Assembly (NCBI RefSeq): GCF_018785245.1
Contig: NZ_WQPL01000003.1
Location: forward strand, 1-54,092
Origin: Collinsella aerofaciens
Lineage (GTDB): Bacteria > Actinomycetota > Coriobacteriia > Coriobacteriales > Coriobacteriaceae
DNA: 54,092 bases
Reading direction: 5' to 3'
The notes below the pieces were generated by a model. The model was not told where the DNA came from and searched no databases. It saw only the letters and a program-made list of their open reading frames with translations. Below, piece after piece: positions 6,902 to 15,846 of the stretch (positions are counted from its first letter, which is position 1; each line of letters begins with the position of its first letter). The position numbers and the translations under genes were made by a program.

Positions 6902-9346
6902 TTAGGCGTGGTCGCGCCAGCTGAGGACGCGCTGCTTCATGCCCTCTATGTCGAGCACGCCTTCGGCAAAGCCCTTGCGCACGAGCTCTTCGGGAACAAA
7001 CTCGTCGTAGCGGTCAAAGTAAGGCACCTCGCCAGGATAGACGAGCTCGATGGGATCGAAGTCTTTCTCGGCCTCGGCGGCGAGCACCTCAAAGAACGTC
7101 TCCTCGTCGGCCTTCATCTTAAACTGCATAAAGTACGGGCGTGACGGGTCGAGTCCGCGAAGGCCCAACTCAGCGGCACATTTGATTTTAAGCATGCGCT
7201 CGAGTGCTAGGAAGGCGTAGCTGCCCAACCAGGGGAAGAGCACCCAGGTGTCGCCACCCAGGTTGATGAGCGGCTTAGTTCCCGCGCCCGAAATCTCGGC
7301 GGTATGACGAGCCTGCGCCAAGCGGGCCCGTGCGTTACCCATAAGGTACGGATATGCTGCGTGCTCGTTGAGCGCCTTGCGCATGCGCTCGAGTACGTGT
7401 GTATTGATATCACCGGGGCAGTCGCCAAAGTAGGCCGGCACCCGGCCCTTGACCTGCGTGGCAAAGACGGTGTGGCGCTTCCAGTCCACTTCCTCGACAA
7501 TCCAGCAGTGTCCGGCGATGGCGATGCGCTCACCGGGTGGAGGGGGGTTGACGATCGTGCCCAACTCGGCCGACTCGCTGCGAACGGTGAACTCCTCGTT
7601 TTCCTGGAACACGGCGTAGAACTTAAAGTTGTTGATGATGCGCTCGCCCGCGAGGCCCACGATGAGCCCATCGCCCTCGGTGACCTGGATGTGGTCGATC
7701 TTGACGAGGTGACGCAGCAGCACGCGATAGTCATCGGCCGAGACGCGATGGAAATAGCTGAGCGTGAGCACGCGCTGGGCAAGTTCCGCCGGCGTGAGCT
7801 CTCCGGTGCTGGCGAGGGTCGACATGGTCTGGTGATAGAGCAGACTGTAGGGGAGTCGATCGAGCTCAGGCGGCTCGACCCACTTTTCCTCGCGATAGAG
7901 TTGTACGAGCGCGATGCCCTGGAGGAGTTTCCAAGGTATCGTTTCAGGCATCATCGTGCGCGGCTCGGGCTCTTCCTCGCGCATGACAAACCACATCTCG
8001 GGCGGAAGATCGCGGCGCCCCGTGCGGCCCATTCGCTGCAAAAAGGAGCTGACGGTAAACGGCGCATCGATCTGAAACGCACGCTCCAGACGGCCGATAT
8101 CGATGCCGAGTTCCAGCGTAGAGGTGGTAACGGTCGTCTGTGCCTGTTCCTCGTCGCGCATAAGCTCTTCTGCCGTCTCACGCAACGATGCCGAAAGATT
8201 GCCGTGATGGATGAGGAAACGGTCGGGCTCGTGTCGACTTTCGCAGTAGCTGCGCAGCATGGAGCATACGGCCTCCGCCTCTTCGCGCGAGTTGGCAAAG
8301 ACCAGGCACTTGCGGCCGCGGGTGTGTTCGAAGATATAGCCCATGCCGGGGTCGGCGTTGTCTGGTGCTGTGTCGGTGGGGTTGAGTAATGCCTGTTCGG
8401 GTGCTCGGGGAATGTCGACTTCGCCCTCGGGGGCCGAGGAAGCGCGACTGTCCTTGGGGGCAGCCTTGCCCCGTGCCTGCTCGCGACGTTGGCGGCGTTC
8501 CTCCTGTGTGAGTTGTCCGCTATGGCGCATGTCTTGGGTGCTGACGGGCAGTGCCGCGGGTGCCGCTGCCTCAATGCGCTCGCATGCAAGCACTTCGGCC
8601 TCTTGAGGACCCATGCTCTTGAATCCCCGCTGCTGCGCCTGGGGACCCGAGTTGTAGAAGTGCTCCATGGAGATACGCCACACGCGGCGCGGTTCCTCAA
8701 AACGAGGGATAACGCAGTCGCGTCCCGTTCCCTGCGAGAGAAAGGCACCCGTGCGCTCGGGGTCGCCGATGGTAGCCGAAAGGCCAATGCGGCGGGGTTG
8801 TACGCCGGCCATGCGCGACAGGCGCTCAATAAGGCAGAGCGTCTGCCCGCCTCGATCGCCGCGCATAAGCGAATGGACCTCGTCGATGACGACGTAGCGC
8901 AGATCGCAGAACATGCGCGGAATCGCCATGTGCTTATGGATCAAGAGCGCCTCGAGCGACTCGGGCGTAATCTGCAAGATACCGCTCGGCTTTTTGATGA
9001 GCTTTGCCTTGTGCGACTGCGAAACGTCGCCATGCCAGTGCCAGACGGGGATGTCGGCTTCTTCGCAGAGGTCGTTGAGGCGGACGAACTGATCGTTGAT
9101 GAGCGCCTTGAGGGGGCCAATGTAGAGGGCGCCCACGCTTGCGGGCGGGTTCTCCCAAAACTCGGTCAGGATGGGAAAGAAGGCCGCTTCGGTTTTGCCG
9201 GAAGCTGTGGATGCCGTTAGGAGCACATTGTCTTGTGTGTTAAAGATGGCATCTGCTGCCGCAACCTGGATAGAGCGCAGACTCTCCCAATCGTGGGAGT
9301 AGATGAAGTCTTGGATAAACGGGGCGTAGCGGTCAAAGGCGTTCAC
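6902..9346 (-). CDS. Lhr/BrxHI-like DEAD/DEAH-box helicase of the TerB-ATPase-helicase cassette
   Basis: An 814-residue superfamily 2 helicase. Motif I is TASTASGKTEA (residues 44-54), motif II is VVIDEVHSL (DEVH at 155-158), motif III is LSATIGD (about 189-195), the second RecA domain carries STLELGIDIG, and motif VI is QRMGRTGRR. A charged, low-complexity insert of about 80 residues (QEERRQRREQARGKAAPK region) separates the RecA domains. The Lhr-like C-terminal region fits BrxHI/COG1201-type helicases. The frame is open to a TTG at 9412, but GTG at 9346 follows GAGAGGAGG at about 4 bases, the same signal used by the first gene of the set. It is the third gene of the cassette and is separated from the ATPase by a hairpin. 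Nucleic-acid unwinding is predicted; the substrate is unknown. Confidence 0.85.
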   Translation of the reverse strand: MNAFDRYAPFIQDFIYSHDWESLRSIQVAAADAIFNTQDNVLLTASTASGKTEAAFFPILTEFWENPPASVGALYIGPLKALINDQFVRLNDLCEEADIPVWHWHGDVSQSHKAKLIKKPSGILQITPESLEALLIHKHMAIPRMFCDLRYVVIDEVHSLMRGDRGGQTLCLIERLSRMAGVQPRRIGLSATIGDPERTGAFLSQGTGRDCVIPRFEEPRRVWRISMEHFYNSGPQAQQRGFKSMGPQEAEVLACERIEAAAPAALPVSTQDMRHSGQLTQEERRQRREQARGKAAPKDSRASSAPEGEVDIPRAPEQALLNPTDTAPDNADPGMGYIFEHTRGRKCLVFANSREEAEAVCSMLRSYCESRHEPDRFLIHHGNLSASLRETAEELMRDEEQAQTTVTTSTLELGIDIGRLERAFQIDAPFTVSSFLQRMGRTGRRDLPPEMWFVMREEEPEPRTMMPETIPWKLLQGIALVQLYREEKWVEPPELDRLPYSLLYHQTMSTLASTGELTPAELAQRVLTLSYFHRVSADDYRVLLRHLVKIDHIQVTEGDGLIVGLAGERIINNFKFYAVFQENEEFTVRSESAELGTIVNPPPPGERIAIAGHCWIVEEVDWKRHTVFATQVKGRVPAYFGDCPGDINTHVLERMRKALNEHAAYPYLMGNARARLAQARHTAEISGAGTKPLINLGGDTWVLFPWLGSYAFLALERMLKIKCAAELGLRGLDPSRPYFMQFKMKADEETFFEVLAAEAEKDFDPIELVYPGEVPYFDRYDEFVPEELVRKGFAEGVLDIEGMKQRVLSWRDHA

Positions 9347-9427
9347 GGGGCCTCCTCTCAAAAACGAATCTCTCAGCGCGGCTGGCAACGGCTTGCTGCA
9401 TGACTGCCTCAACGTTTTCCCAGATAA

Positions 9428-9464
9428 AACCTGCCAAAATAAACCTGTCTCTTTTTGGCAGGTT
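9428..9464 (-). terminator. Intercistronic hairpin between ATPase and helicase genes
   Basis: On the minus strand, AACCTGCCAAAA (9464-9453) pairs with TTTTGGCAGGTT (9439-9428) across a 13-base loop, followed by TTATCT. The stem overlaps the ATPase stop codon. It resembles a weak intrinsic terminator or a processing/attenuation site that would lower helicase expression relative to the first two genes. Confidence 0.5.
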
Positions 9465-10767
9465 AGATGGTGAATTCGGCGAAGTTACGGTCGCCGCCTG
9501 CGGTATCGGTGTCACCTGTTGCGGCTGCCGTCGCCAGCGCGTCGCCGCCGACGCTTTGCAGCAGCTCGGCCACGTTGGCGTCGGGGTTTTGGCATAGGAT
9601 GTCGAGCAGCTCGATAAAGTCACGAATGACTTCACGCGGCGTCAGATGCGTGTCGGCTCCCACGCGACCGAACTCGATCTTGAGGAAGTCCACCAAGTCG
9701 TTCTCGGTAAGCGTGGGCGTCCAGCCAAAGTAGCCGGCGTGAATTTGCATGAGTTTTTCGATCAGCACCAGCAGCTCCTCGTAGGTGAGTGGCTGCAGAC
9801 GGATGATGGGCGCGAGCATGTCCTTAAGGTCCTCGCGCGCAAAGCGACCCTGAGCGAGTCGGCTGCGCAGAGCCTCGTAGGAGAACACGCCGCGGCGGCG
9901 GTCTTCGATGGAGGTTGGCGTGCCGCCCATAATCATGCCCAGGTACTGCGCCTTGCCCTGAAGTGTGTCGTTGTACATGGTCAGGATCTTCTCGTAGTTG
10001 TACTGGCGCGTGATGGCGTTGGGAATCTTATACAGATTCACGAGTTCGTCGATGAGCACCAGCATGCCCTTGTAGCCGCTGCAAACCAAAAAACGCGCGA
10101 TGAGTTTGACGTAGTCGTACCAGTCGTCATCGCTGATGATGGTTGAGGACCCCAGTTCGGCGCGGGCCTCGCTCTTGGTGCGGTATTCGCCGCGGATCCA
10201 TTTGGTCACGCGGCTCATGGCTTCTTCGTCGCCCTCGGATACGGCCGTGCGATAGCGGCGGAGCATGCGGGTGAAGTCGAAGCCGTGGACCATCTCCTCG
10301 AGCGGGGCCAGTTGGGCATTGACGACCGACTCGTCGACGTCGGCGCACGAGGCGACCCAGCGATCCAGAATAAGGTTGAGCGCACCGCCCTCAGGGCGCG
10401 TCTTGGTCGATATGTTGCGGATGAGCTCGCGGTAGGTGGCAAGGCCCTGTCCCTGACCGCCCTGCAGGCGGCGCTCAGGGGAAAGGTCGGCATCAGCGAC
10501 GACGAATCCCTCGCCCATGGCATGCGTTCGGATGGTCTGAAGCAAGAAGCTCTTGCCGGCGCCGTAGCGACCGACTAAGAAGCGGAAGCTCGCGCCGCCA
10601 TCGGCGATGAGACTCAAATCGGTGAGCAGGGCGCGAATCTCGACCTCGCGACCCACGGTGATATAGGGAAGGCCGATGCGCGGGACCACGCCGCCCTTGA
10701 GCGAGTTAAGGATAACGGCGGCGACGCGTTTGGGTACACGGGGCGCTGCGGATGCGGTATCACTCAT
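9463..10767 (-). CDS. BrxD-like (DUF2791) P-loop ATPase
   Basis: A 434-residue ATPase. The Walker A motif GRYGAGKS is at residues 66-73, after GREVEIRALL, and Walker B LVLIDE is at 236-241 (GMLVLIDELVNLYK). The sensor-like segment GMIMGGTPTSIEDRRRG and the following RLAQGRF match the DUF2791/BREX ATP-binding-domain family, to which BrxD belongs. The C-terminal tail is alanine- and threonine-rich and probably disordered. The ATG at 10767 has GAGAGGAT upstream and overlaps the end of the TerB-domain gene by eight bases, so the two products are made together. Related proteins work with Lhr-like helicases in some BREX systems (family knowledge); loading or controlling the neighbouring helicase is inference. 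Confidence 0.85.
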   Translation of the reverse strand: MSDTASAAPRVPKRVAAVILNSLKGGVVPRIGLPYITVGREVEIRALLTDLSLIADGGASFRFLVGRYGAGKSFLLQTIRTHAMGEGFVVADADLSPERRLQGGQGQGLATYRELIRNISTKTRPEGGALNLILDRWVASCADVDESVVNAQLAPLEEMVHGFDFTRMLRRYRTAVSEGDEEAMSRVTKWIRGEYRTKSEARAELGSSTIISDDDWYDYVKLIARFLVCSGYKGMLVLIDELVNLYKIPNAITRQYNYEKILTMYNDTLQGKAQYLGMIMGGTPTSIEDRRRGVFSYEALRSRLAQGRFAREDLKDMLAPIIRLQPLTYEELLVLIEKLMQIHAGYFGWTPTLTENDLVDFLKIEFGRVGADTHLTPREVIRDFIELLDILCQNPDANVAELLQSVGGDALATAAATGDTDTAGGDRNFAEFTI

Positions 10768-12520
10768 GGTCTAGGTATCCTCTCACGTCTGCTTCGTAGT
10801 CCTCGATAATCTGCGGCCCTGCCGCGCTAAATTCAATTACGGTGTCGCCCACCAGGTCAAAGAGCGCCTCGTTGATGCTGTCGACGAGCATGTCCTCGCT
10901 CTGCCCCGATTGCACTACCGCCGATTCCGCCTGTACTGCGTTGTGCTCGAGCAGCGCGCGGAGATAGGTGTCTGCGGCAGGCGTGAGTTCGTTCGTGGCG
11001 TCAGCGGGCGCAACAGCTGCGAACGCGGGCGTCGGCGCGAGAAGCGGTGCCACGACACCAAACTGTTCGGTGGATATGGTTGGCTCGTCGGTCTCGTCCT
11101 GCCGAATGGGTGCCGCGACCGCCTCGACAATCGCGTCGGCTACGGGCTCGGCTTCCGGTTGCCCTGAGTCCGCTGCCTCGGCTTCCACAGGTGCGCCGTC
11201 CTCGCGCTCCTCATCGATTAAAAGCGCTTCGCGCGTTTGCGCGGCGGCGCTCCGAATGTGCCCCAGCTGGCTCAGGTCGATATCAATCTTGACGGGCTGG
11301 TGCGCGGCATCCCACGACAGCCATGCCACGATCTCGTCATCGATGATCTTGGCCAAATATTTGGGGACCTTTTCTTCCTTAAGGGGGTGAGCGGGGTCCA
11401 AGGCCAGGCGCAGGCGCCGATCACAGGCGCGCATCATCTCACCAAGCTTGCTGCTCTTTTGCCTGCTGCCATGAATCCGCAGACATTCCCAAAAGCCGTT
11501 TTGACAGCGGTAGATATGGATGGGGTCAAGACGGTATTCGCAGTCCTCGTGGCGCTCGGGTGCAAAGAACACGGCCGATGCAAACATGGTATAGGGCATG
11601 GCCGTCTCCTCCCCAAACAAGCTCGCCACGATACCGGTCTTTCGGTGCGTGTCATAGTAGCGCGCCATGCGGACGTACGCGGAGCATGCCACGTGGCGCA
11701 GATCGCGGTGGTGGCTGCGATCGAGCCGTGAGTTATTGAGGTTGTACGTGGAGAGCGCGTTGATGGCGGCCATGAGTCGCTCCTCGCGCTCCTCATCGGG
11801 CGGAAGGGGGAGTGTGGGTTCGGAGGTTTTGCGACGCGTAGGGGTCTGGCCGGACGGCGCCGGTGCTGGTACAAGGTCTCGTGCCGCGCGCCGCAGCTCG
11901 ATAAGGGCGTTATCGAATATGACGGTTTTAGAGTCACAAAGCAGCTTGGGGTCGAGCCCGTGGAACACGGCGTAGTCCTGCAACCACACGCGTGCAAACC
12001 GATCAATGCCGGGCTCGAAGGCGCGATAGACATCCCAAAAAGCCTTGATCTTGTTAAAACCATCGAGCGGATTATCTACGCCAATGCCGCAAATCAGCTC
12101 ATAGAGATACAGGAAGGCAAAGGACGTAGACGTTTCCTCGACGGTTCCGCGACGCACTTGGGCACGCCAGGTAAAGTAGCCGCGCAACTGTCGATCGCTC
12201 ATGGCATTGTAGGTGGGAAAGTACGAGTTAAAGGTGCCGTTGTAGGGGCAGTCGTCCTCAAAGTCGGCCATCAGCAGGCCTTGGCGGTAGAAAAGCTCGG
12301 CTTCCGAAAGCCAGCGGCCCGCACCGCCCTTGGGGTCATCCTGCCAGCGCGATATCTCGCGCATTTTACGGTACTGGTCGGGGAGGAAATTCTGCATCTG
12401 TCGGCCGGTTTTGAGAATCGGCTCGTCTGCGTAGACTTCATGTGAGAAGCGGGCAGACTGATGGGTCCGGGCCTCGGCCATAATGCGCTCGATGAGCATC
12501 TTGATGTCCTGGTCGGCCAC
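10760..12520 (-). CDS. TerB-N/TerB-C domain protein, first gene of the cassette
   Basis: A 586-residue cytoplasmic protein. The N-terminal half fits the TerB-N domain: a FNSYFPTYNAMSDRQLRGYF segment, then FTWRAQVRRG and FAFLYLYELICGIG. The middle has helical repeats and an Ala/Pro-rich acidic stretch (about residues 440-525). The last 65 residues, including SINEALFDLVGDTVIEF and IIEDYEADVRGYL, fit TerB-C. TerB-N/TerB-C proteins are known from comparative genomics as parts of phage- or stress-response systems, often beside helicases and ATPases; their biochemistry is poorly known. GTG start at 12520 with GAGAGGAGG upstream. The central TerB metal-binding domain is not obvious to me. It probably acts as a sensor or scaffold for the two downstream enzymes. 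Confidence 0.8.
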   Translation of the reverse strand: MADQDIKMLIERIMAEARTHQSARFSHEVYADEPILKTGRQMQNFLPDQYRKMREISRWQDDPKGGAGRWLSEAELFYRQGLLMADFEDDCPYNGTFNSYFPTYNAMSDRQLRGYFTWRAQVRRGTVEETSTSFAFLYLYELICGIGVDNPLDGFNKIKAFWDVYRAFEPGIDRFARVWLQDYAVFHGLDPKLLCDSKTVIFDNALIELRRAARDLVPAPAPSGQTPTRRKTSEPTLPLPPDEEREERLMAAINALSTYNLNNSRLDRSHHRDLRHVACSAYVRMARYYDTHRKTGIVASLFGEETAMPYTMFASAVFFAPERHEDCEYRLDPIHIYRCQNGFWECLRIHGSRQKSSKLGEMMRACDRRLRLALDPAHPLKEEKVPKYLAKIIDDEIVAWLSWDAAHQPVKIDIDLSQLGHIRSAAAQTREALLIDEEREDGAPVEAEAADSGQPEAEPVADAIVEAVAAPIRQDETDEPTISTEQFGVVAPLLAPTPAFAAVAPADATNELTPAADTYLRALLEHNAVQAESAVVQSGQSEDMLVDSINEALFDLVGDTVIEFSAAGPQIIEDYEADVRGYLDHE

Positions 12521-12607
12521 CGCTCCTCCTCTCGAACGCAGCTACGGTGACCTCATATCATAGCACAGCATCAAACAGGTGTTCGAGATACCGCTGCGTT
12601 GATAGAT

Positions 12608-13324
12608 TTAGAACAGGAGGGCGTAGATGACGGCGATGACGACGGAGGGGAGCATATTGGCCGTGCGGAAGGTCTGAGGACGGATGAGGTTGACGCCGAC
12701 GCAGAAGATGAGCATGGAGCCTACGAGCGAAAGGCTGTTGAGGGCTGCTGTGGTCATGATGGGGGAGAGCGCGCCGGCAAACAACGTGATCGTCCCCTGG
12801 AACACGGCTACGGGCAGGGCCGAGAAGATGCAGCCGCGTCCGAGCGACGCCGTCATGGTGCAGACGATGATGCAGTCCAGTGCGCCCTTGAGGGCAAGCG
12901 TTGACCAGTCGCCGAGCAGGCCGTCCTGGATCGATCCCACAATTGCCATGGCGCCGATACACACGGTGAGTGAAGTCGAGACAAAAGCGTTGGTGAACTC
13001 GTTATCGCCCTCACTGCCGGTCTTGCGCTTGAGCCATTCGCCAAGGTTCTCGATGGCGGCCTCCAAGTTGACGGCCTCGCCGATGAGCGAACCGAGCGCA
13101 AATGAGACGATGAGCATGGTGGTGCCGGTGGTCGCTAGCGCCTTCCCATCGATAAGGAGCATCTTTTGCATGGTGCCGCCAAGGCCGATAAACAGGACGC
13201 ACAGCCCCGATGCTTTCATGAGCGTGTCTTGGATGCGCGGTGTGATGAAGCGGCCGCCCGCTAATCCCAAAAGACCGCCCGCAACTAAAAGCACAACGTT
13301 GATGATTGTTCCCAAGCCCGGCAT
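12608..13324 (-). CDS. DUF554-family integral membrane protein
   Basis: A 238-residue protein made almost wholly of hydrophobic helices: GLGTIINVVLLVAGGLLGLA at the N-terminus, TTMLIVSFALGSLIGE, FVSTSLTVCIGAMAIVGSIQDG and a C-terminal SVVIAVIYALLF. This sequence and spacing are typical of DUF554 (YdfK/YqgA-type) proteins, which are predicted transporters of unknown substrate. The frame is open to 13393, but the ATG at 13324 has an AGGAGGG site about 4 bases upstream and begins directly with the first helix. It is transcribed toward the TerB cassette with 87 bases between them, so some readthrough into that cassette is possible. No functional link is evident. Confidence 0.85.
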   Translation of the reverse strand: MPGLGTIINVVLLVAGGLLGLAGGRFITPRIQDTLMKASGLCVLFIGLGGTMQKMLLIDGKALATTGTTMLIVSFALGSLIGEAVNLEAAIENLGEWLKRKTGSEGDNEFTNAFVSTSLTVCIGAMAIVGSIQDGLLGDWSTLALKGALDCIIVCTMTASLGRGCIFSALPVAVFQGTITLFAGALSPIMTTAALNSLSLVGSMLIFCVGVNLIRPQTFRTANMLPSVVIAVIYALLF

Positions 13325-13442
13325 GAGCCCTCCTGTATTGATGCCAACGTGGCAATCGTAGCAGAACGAAATGCGAGGCACATCGCGACTCATCTAATAC
13401 GTTATATAAGTGGTGTTAGGAATGATGTGCAGCATTTAAGCC

Positions 13443-14873
13443 TCAGGTGGTTGTCGGGACATAGGGATAGTATTCAAAGCGCAGTGTCATAAGCCGCTGC
13501 GGGGATTCAATAGCCGCGGCGATGATATTGGCATCGCGGGCACGATCAAACCCTTCGAGTTCGATCTGATACGAGACGTCTTGCATAATGTCCAGACGTC
13601 GCCAGGCTAGGAGTGTGTCACCATCGAATTCCAAGGTCTTGCCTCCGTCTGGAGCAACGGCGTATAGACGCAGCTTGGCGGTGGTTGCAGGGTCGACAAC
13701 CGTGACCTTTTTAATTTCGTTTCGAGTATTCTTGGCGCCCAACAAGGTGAGCAGTGTTGGGGCCACGACCTCGCCCGATGGCAAAAAGACGACTTCGATG
13801 GATTCAGGAAATGCGATGATAGCCGACTTGCGGACGGGCTGATTGGCGGCGGCAACTTCGATGTTCGCAGCGTCGATGACCTCCGTGTGGTCGAGCGCGG
13901 CAAGCACGCAGCAGTTACCTTCATCGATCTCTTGAGGATCAGCAAGCCCCAGACTGTCCGCGAACTCGGGATCGTTTGGATCGGCAGCGGGCTCATTCGG
14001 CGCTTCGAAAGAAGCTGGGACGCTGTTTGTCGGCGACGGCGTGTCGCCCGCACCTGCTTCTTTGTCCGCGCTCTCTTCTTGTATGGTTGCGTTGATGGGT
14101 TCGTCGTTTGGGGGGAGCGTCTTGGCGTCAAACGCGGAGGGGAGAATTCCGATGGCTCCGGATCCGTTCCACTCCATTTCGAGAAGCGCCGGGTCGGCAA
14201 GAATGCGTTGCCTGCTTTGCGCGCGGGCATCGATTTCAATAGGGCCTGCCTCTATCCCTCGTGTAAGGCTGAGTGATCCGGATGGCTTCTCGAAATGAGC
14301 GTCTGTGTCTTTGGTACTGACGGCGTAGAACAGCAGGGACGCTTCTCCCGCCGCGATGGCATCGGTACCGGCTTTGGTCAGCCGCAACGATGCCGTGAAT
14401 GAGAGGGTGGGCTGCGTGTCGTCTGCATTCGCGGCGGCGCAGCCCAGACATATACCGCCTCCTTTCTCAAAAAACGTACCGTCGAAGGCGACCTTCGCTC
14501 CGTTCGCCGAGTCATCGACCGAAGCGATGTCGATGCGCAGCTCTAAATTGCATGGATCGCCATCTGCATCGAGCACAACCGAGCGCCACGTGCAGACGGC
14601 GCACCCCGCCTGGGAGCCGTTTGCCTTGTTCGAACGATTGATATCCACGACTATCGAGCCGTCCGTATTACGACGAAGGCATCCCGAGGTTGAGATTGCG
14701 GCCTGTGCGATCGAAAAACGCTTGCACGCAATGGCGCTCGACGGATTTGGTGCGGAGCTTAGGGCCGCTGGTAAGGAGTCTGCCATGACAGGAGTCGCCC
14801 AAGCGGCGACAGGCGTTCCGGTTGCGAGCGCGCCGCAGAGTGCGACGACGGGCAAAAGGTTCTTCGATGCCAT
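13443..14873 (-). CDS. Exported protein of unknown function, last gene of the surface-protein set
   Basis: A 476-residue protein with a signal peptide (MASKNLLPVVALCGALATG, ending near AWA-TPVMA). It has no C-terminal membrane helix or sorting motif, so it is probably secreted or held by partners. Two cysteine clusters are visible: CAVCTW with SGC upstream, and CLGCAA, suggesting disulfides. A long low-complexity acidic/proline region (about 255-320) separates an N-terminal from a C-terminal beta-rich domain that ends TLRFEYYPYVPTTT. I do not recognise the family. It lies 18 bases after the LAQTG protein gene on the same strand, so it is probably part of the five-gene operon running from 16649. 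Confidence 0.7.
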   Translation of the reverse strand: MASKNLLPVVALCGALATGTPVAAWATPVMADSLPAALSSAPNPSSAIACKRFSIAQAAISTSGCLRRNTDGSIVVDINRSNKANGSQAGCAVCTWRSVVLDADGDPCNLELRIDIASVDDSANGAKVAFDGTFFEKGGGICLGCAAANADDTQPTLSFTASLRLTKAGTDAIAAGEASLLFYAVSTKDTDAHFEKPSGSLSLTRGIEAGPIEIDARAQSRQRILADPALLEMEWNGSGAIGILPSAFDAKTLPPNDEPINATIQEESADKEAGAGDTPSPTNSVPASFEAPNEPAADPNDPEFADSLGLADPQEIDEGNCCVLAALDHTEVIDAANIEVAAANQPVRKSAIIAFPESIEVVFLPSGEVVAPTLLTLLGAKNTRNEIKKVTVVDPATTAKLRLYAVAPDGGKTLEFDGDTLLAWRRLDIMQDVSYQIELEGFDRARDANIIAAAIESPQRLMTLRFEYYPYVPTTT

Positions 14874-14891
14874 GGGGTCTCCTTAGCTAAT

Positions 14892-15173
14892 TTAGTGCGG
14901 CCTGTTCATGTTTTGTTTCTGGCTGTGTTTGATGTGCAGACCGAGGCCGGCGGTTCCCGCGCCTGCTGCTGCGGCGCCTGCTGCCAAGAGCCATCGTCTG
15001 TCGCCTGTCTGCGCCAACGGTTCCTCGCGGTCGCTGCGGTCGAGCTCCGAGAGGTCGACCGTCACTTGCGTGGCGGCCTGCGCCTGTTCTTGCTGGGCAA
15101 AGGCCATGGCTGGCCCAAACGCTAGGATGCTGACGGCGGCGGCCAGGGCGACGGCCTTATGCCGTGTGCGCAC
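14892..15173 (-). CDS. Small exported protein with LAQTG sortase sorting signal
   Basis: A 93-residue protein with a positively charged start (RTRHK) and signal peptide (AVSILAFGPAMAFA), a short mature region of about 25 residues, then LAQTG (residues 53-57), a hydrophobic helix (WLLAAGAAAAGAGTAGLGL) and a basic/polar tail. LAxTG is the signal recognised by class E (and some class D) sortases of actinobacteria (family knowledge), so the product is probably linked to the cell wall or to a polymer. The GTG start at 15173 is chosen because it gives a standard signal peptide; the frame is open to a TTG at 15203. Both overlap the upstream gene, by 17 and 47 bases respectively. No sortase gene is visible in this window. 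Confidence 0.65.
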   Translation of the reverse strand: MRTRHKAVALAAAVSILAFGPAMAFAQQEQAQAATQVTVDLSELDRSDREEPLAQTGDRRWLLAAGAAAAGAGTAGLGLHIKHSQKQNMNRPH

Positions 15174-15756
15174 CGGGCTCGACCGTCCAGGTGATCGTTG
15201 CAACCTGATCGCCTTCGCCGGTTACGCGGAAGATGTCGCGCGTGACGCGGGCGACGTTTCCGCTTGTCTTGAGCTTAATTTTGTCCGTGCCACCGGCAAT
15301 GCCCTGGTAGCCCATGTCGAAGGCTGCATTCTTGGAAAGATCGAGGCCCGTTCCCTGCATTGCGGCGCTGGCGTTCTGGAGCGCGCCGTCGGGGCCGACC
15401 TTAAAGTCGATGGAGTTCTGCGCGGTTCCGGCCTTGGCGTCGGCAGCAATGGTCCAGGTGTTCATGGCGTCGATCTTCATGTTGGTGACATGGATGCCGT
15501 AGGCCGAATGATTGTCGATGGTGGTCGCGTCTTCTGAGGGGCCCTGAAGCGTGCCGTCGGCCTTGGCGACGAAGGGAATAACCGTCGGAACTTTGAACTC
15601 AACGTTGTCGATCTCGGTCCTGACCATTACTTTCGTGGTTCCAACGCGTCCGGCCGCCATAGCTGGCGTCGGGGCGGCGCCCATTGCGAGCGCGAGCGCG
15701 AGCCCCGCGCCCACGACGAGCGCTCTGGCTCCGTTCATGTTCCTGGTGATGTCCAT
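15157..15756 (-). CDS. Secreted beta-rich surface protein, unknown family
   Basis: A 199-residue protein with a clear signal peptide (ARALVVGAGLALALAMG, cleavage near PAMAA). The mature part starts with strands (TTKVMVRTEIDNVEFKVPTV), continues IPFVAKADGTLQGPS and ends DQVATITWTVEPGA. It has no cysteine, anchor or sorting signal. The pattern of strands, a conserved IPF-KADGT turn and a terminal ITWTV strand suggests a pilin-like or TasA/camelysin-like beta-sandwich that assembles outside the cell; this is inference from appearance. It overlaps the LAQTG gene downstream and follows the membrane-anchored 169-residue protein by 90 bases. Its own ribosome binding site (GGAACGA) is weak. Confidence 0.7.
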   Translation of the reverse strand: MDITRNMNGARALVVGAGLALALAMGAAPTPAMAAGRVGTTKVMVRTEIDNVEFKVPTVIPFVAKADGTLQGPSEDATTIDNHSAYGIHVTNMKIDAMNTWTIAADAKAGTAQNSIDFKVGPDGALQNASAAMQGTGLDLSKNAAFDMGYQGIAGGTDKIKLKTSGNVARVTRDIFRVTGEGDQVATITWTVEPGAHTA

Positions 15757-15846
15757 GGTCGTTCCTTTCTATTCGCCGCGGGCCGTCCCCGCGATGATTG
15801 GACGAATGCTGGTGAATTGCGTGCGGTGCCGCGTCGGCCGGAAAAG

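Noticed and set aside
6902-12520. A complete BREX system
   Set aside because: No adenine methylase (PglX), phosphatase (PglZ), BrxC or Lon-like protease is encoded in the neighbourhood; only BrxD- and BrxHI-like parts are present.
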